Assembly (NCBI GenBank): GCA_025464125.1
Contig: JAODLU010000314.1
Location: 1 to 5,279, forward strand
DNA from: Microbacteriaceae bacterium
GTDB taxonomy: Bacteria; Actinomycetota; Actinomycetes; Actinomycetales; Microbacteriaceae
Length of the DNA stretch: 5,279 bases
Direction: 5' to 3'
Position 1 is the stretch's first letter. Each line of letters starts with the position of its first letter. This document shows positions 4,889 through 5,279 of the stretch, in pieces. The translations under genes and the position numbers were made by a program. The notes under the pieces were generated by a model. That model ran no database searches, was not told where the DNA came from, and saw nothing but the letters and a program-made list of their open reading frames with translations.

Positions 4889-5279
4889 ATGAGCGCCGAC
4901 ACCTCCCTGCCCTCCGGAATCGCAGCCGATGAGCTCGACCCGACAGTTCGCCCGCAGGACGACCTGTTCCGCCATGTGAATGGCAAATGGATCGACCGCA
5001 CAGAGATTCCGTCAGACAAGGCGCGCTACGGCTCCTTCTACCTGCTCGCGGAGGAGGCCGAGAAGGCCGTGCGGGACATCATCGTCGAAGCGCAAAGCGG
5101 CGCCCCCGGCACTGAGGAGCGCAAGTTCGGCGACCTCTACGCCAGCTACCTCGACGAGGCGCGCATCAACGAACTGGGTGCCGCGCCGCTCGCACCGGCG
5201 CTCGCCGAGGTCGATGCCATCAGTGACATCCCCTCCTTCCTGCAGGCACTCGGCAGGCTCGAGCGCCAGGGCGTCAGCG
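4889..5279 (+). CDS. M13-family metallopeptidase (neprilysin/PepO type), N-terminal part, runs off right edge
   Basis: The frame is open from ATG 4889 to the end of the window (130 codons). After a short polar start (MSADTSLPSGIAADELDPTV) comes RPQDDLFRHVNGKWIDRTEI (residues 21-40), the hallmark beginning of the M13 peptidase N-terminal domain (DD.Y..VNG.W). RYGSFYLLAEEAEKAVRDII and EERKFGDLYASYLDEARINE, also typical of the family, follow. The zinc site (HExxH and ExxxD) lies far downstream, beyond the edge, so activity cannot be judged; complete actinobacterial members are about 650 residues. There is no signal peptide or membrane anchor, unlike animal neprilysin, so a cytoplasmic oligopeptidase is likely. 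The start is supported by position before the conserved motif. There is no ribosome site; it may be leaderless or co-transcribed with the hydrolase gene 14 bases upstream. Confidence 0.93.
   Translation, partial: MSADTSLPSGIAADELDPTVRPQDDLFRHVNGKWIDRTEIPSDKARYGSFYLLAEEAEKAVRDIIVEAQSGAPGTEERKFGDLYASYLDEARINELGAAPLAPALAEVDAISDIPSFLQALGRLERQGVS

Noticed and set aside
1..5279. Mobile elements, CRISPR arrays, tRNA genes, toxin-antitoxin or phage-defence modules
   Set aside because: I looked on both strands and saw no transposase, direct-repeat array, cloverleaf or paired small genes of that kind.

Overview
The window looks like chromosome from a high-GC actinobacterium. A family such as Microbacteriaceae would fit, but the genus cannot be fixed from this sequence. 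The reasons are the strong G/C bias at third codon positions, frequent GTG starts, a NucS-type mismatch endonuclease (the usual replacement for MutS/MutL in Actinobacteria), an actinobacterial-style SseB-family protein and an M13 metallopeptidase without a visible signal peptide. I see no mobile elements, CRISPR arrays, tRNA or rRNA genes. Coding density is high and every stretch over 300 bases is occupied by a gene.

Minus strand, read right to left (3429 to 1): a MarR-family regulator (2995-3429), a YbjJ-like 12-TM major facilitator transporter (1784-2971), a two-repeat SseB-family protein (929-1774), the mismatch endonuclease nucS (232-927, GTG start one base after the preceding stop), and the first 63 codons of a HAD-superfamily phosphatase (1-189, continuing off the left edge). 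Gaps are 23, 9, 1 and 42 bases, so at least the first four could be one transcript. TAnnnT boxes 6-7 bases before the SseB and HAD starts suggest extra internal, possibly leaderless, promoters.

Divergent control region (3430-3532): a perfect 14-bp palindrome, GACAACTAGTTGTC, overlaps a consensus TTGACA -35 box facing right. It would also lie just downstream of the start site of a leftward marR promoter with -10 TAGAAT. A second 7+1+7 inverted repeat sits in the spacer of that leftward promoter. This is a typical arrangement for a MarR protein repressing itself, its exporter and the divergent gene together. The divergent gene (3533-4054) encodes a small multi-pass membrane protein of unassigned function, perhaps DUF6790-like.

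Plus strand, right part: after a 73-base gap with an imperfect GC hairpin comes a metallo-beta-lactamase-fold hydrolase (4128-4874) that resembles the Rv1339-type cyclic nucleotide phosphodiesterase / RNase Z-like group. It is followed after 14 bases by the start of an M13 (neprilysin/PepO-type) metallopeptidase (4889 to beyond the right edge).

Most of the window is ordinary actinobacterial housekeeping and accessory sequence. The most interesting part is the MarR-controlled divergent unit and the possible transcriptional link from it, through the transporter and SseB genes, to nucS. I find no convincing evidence for an undescribed multi-gene system.
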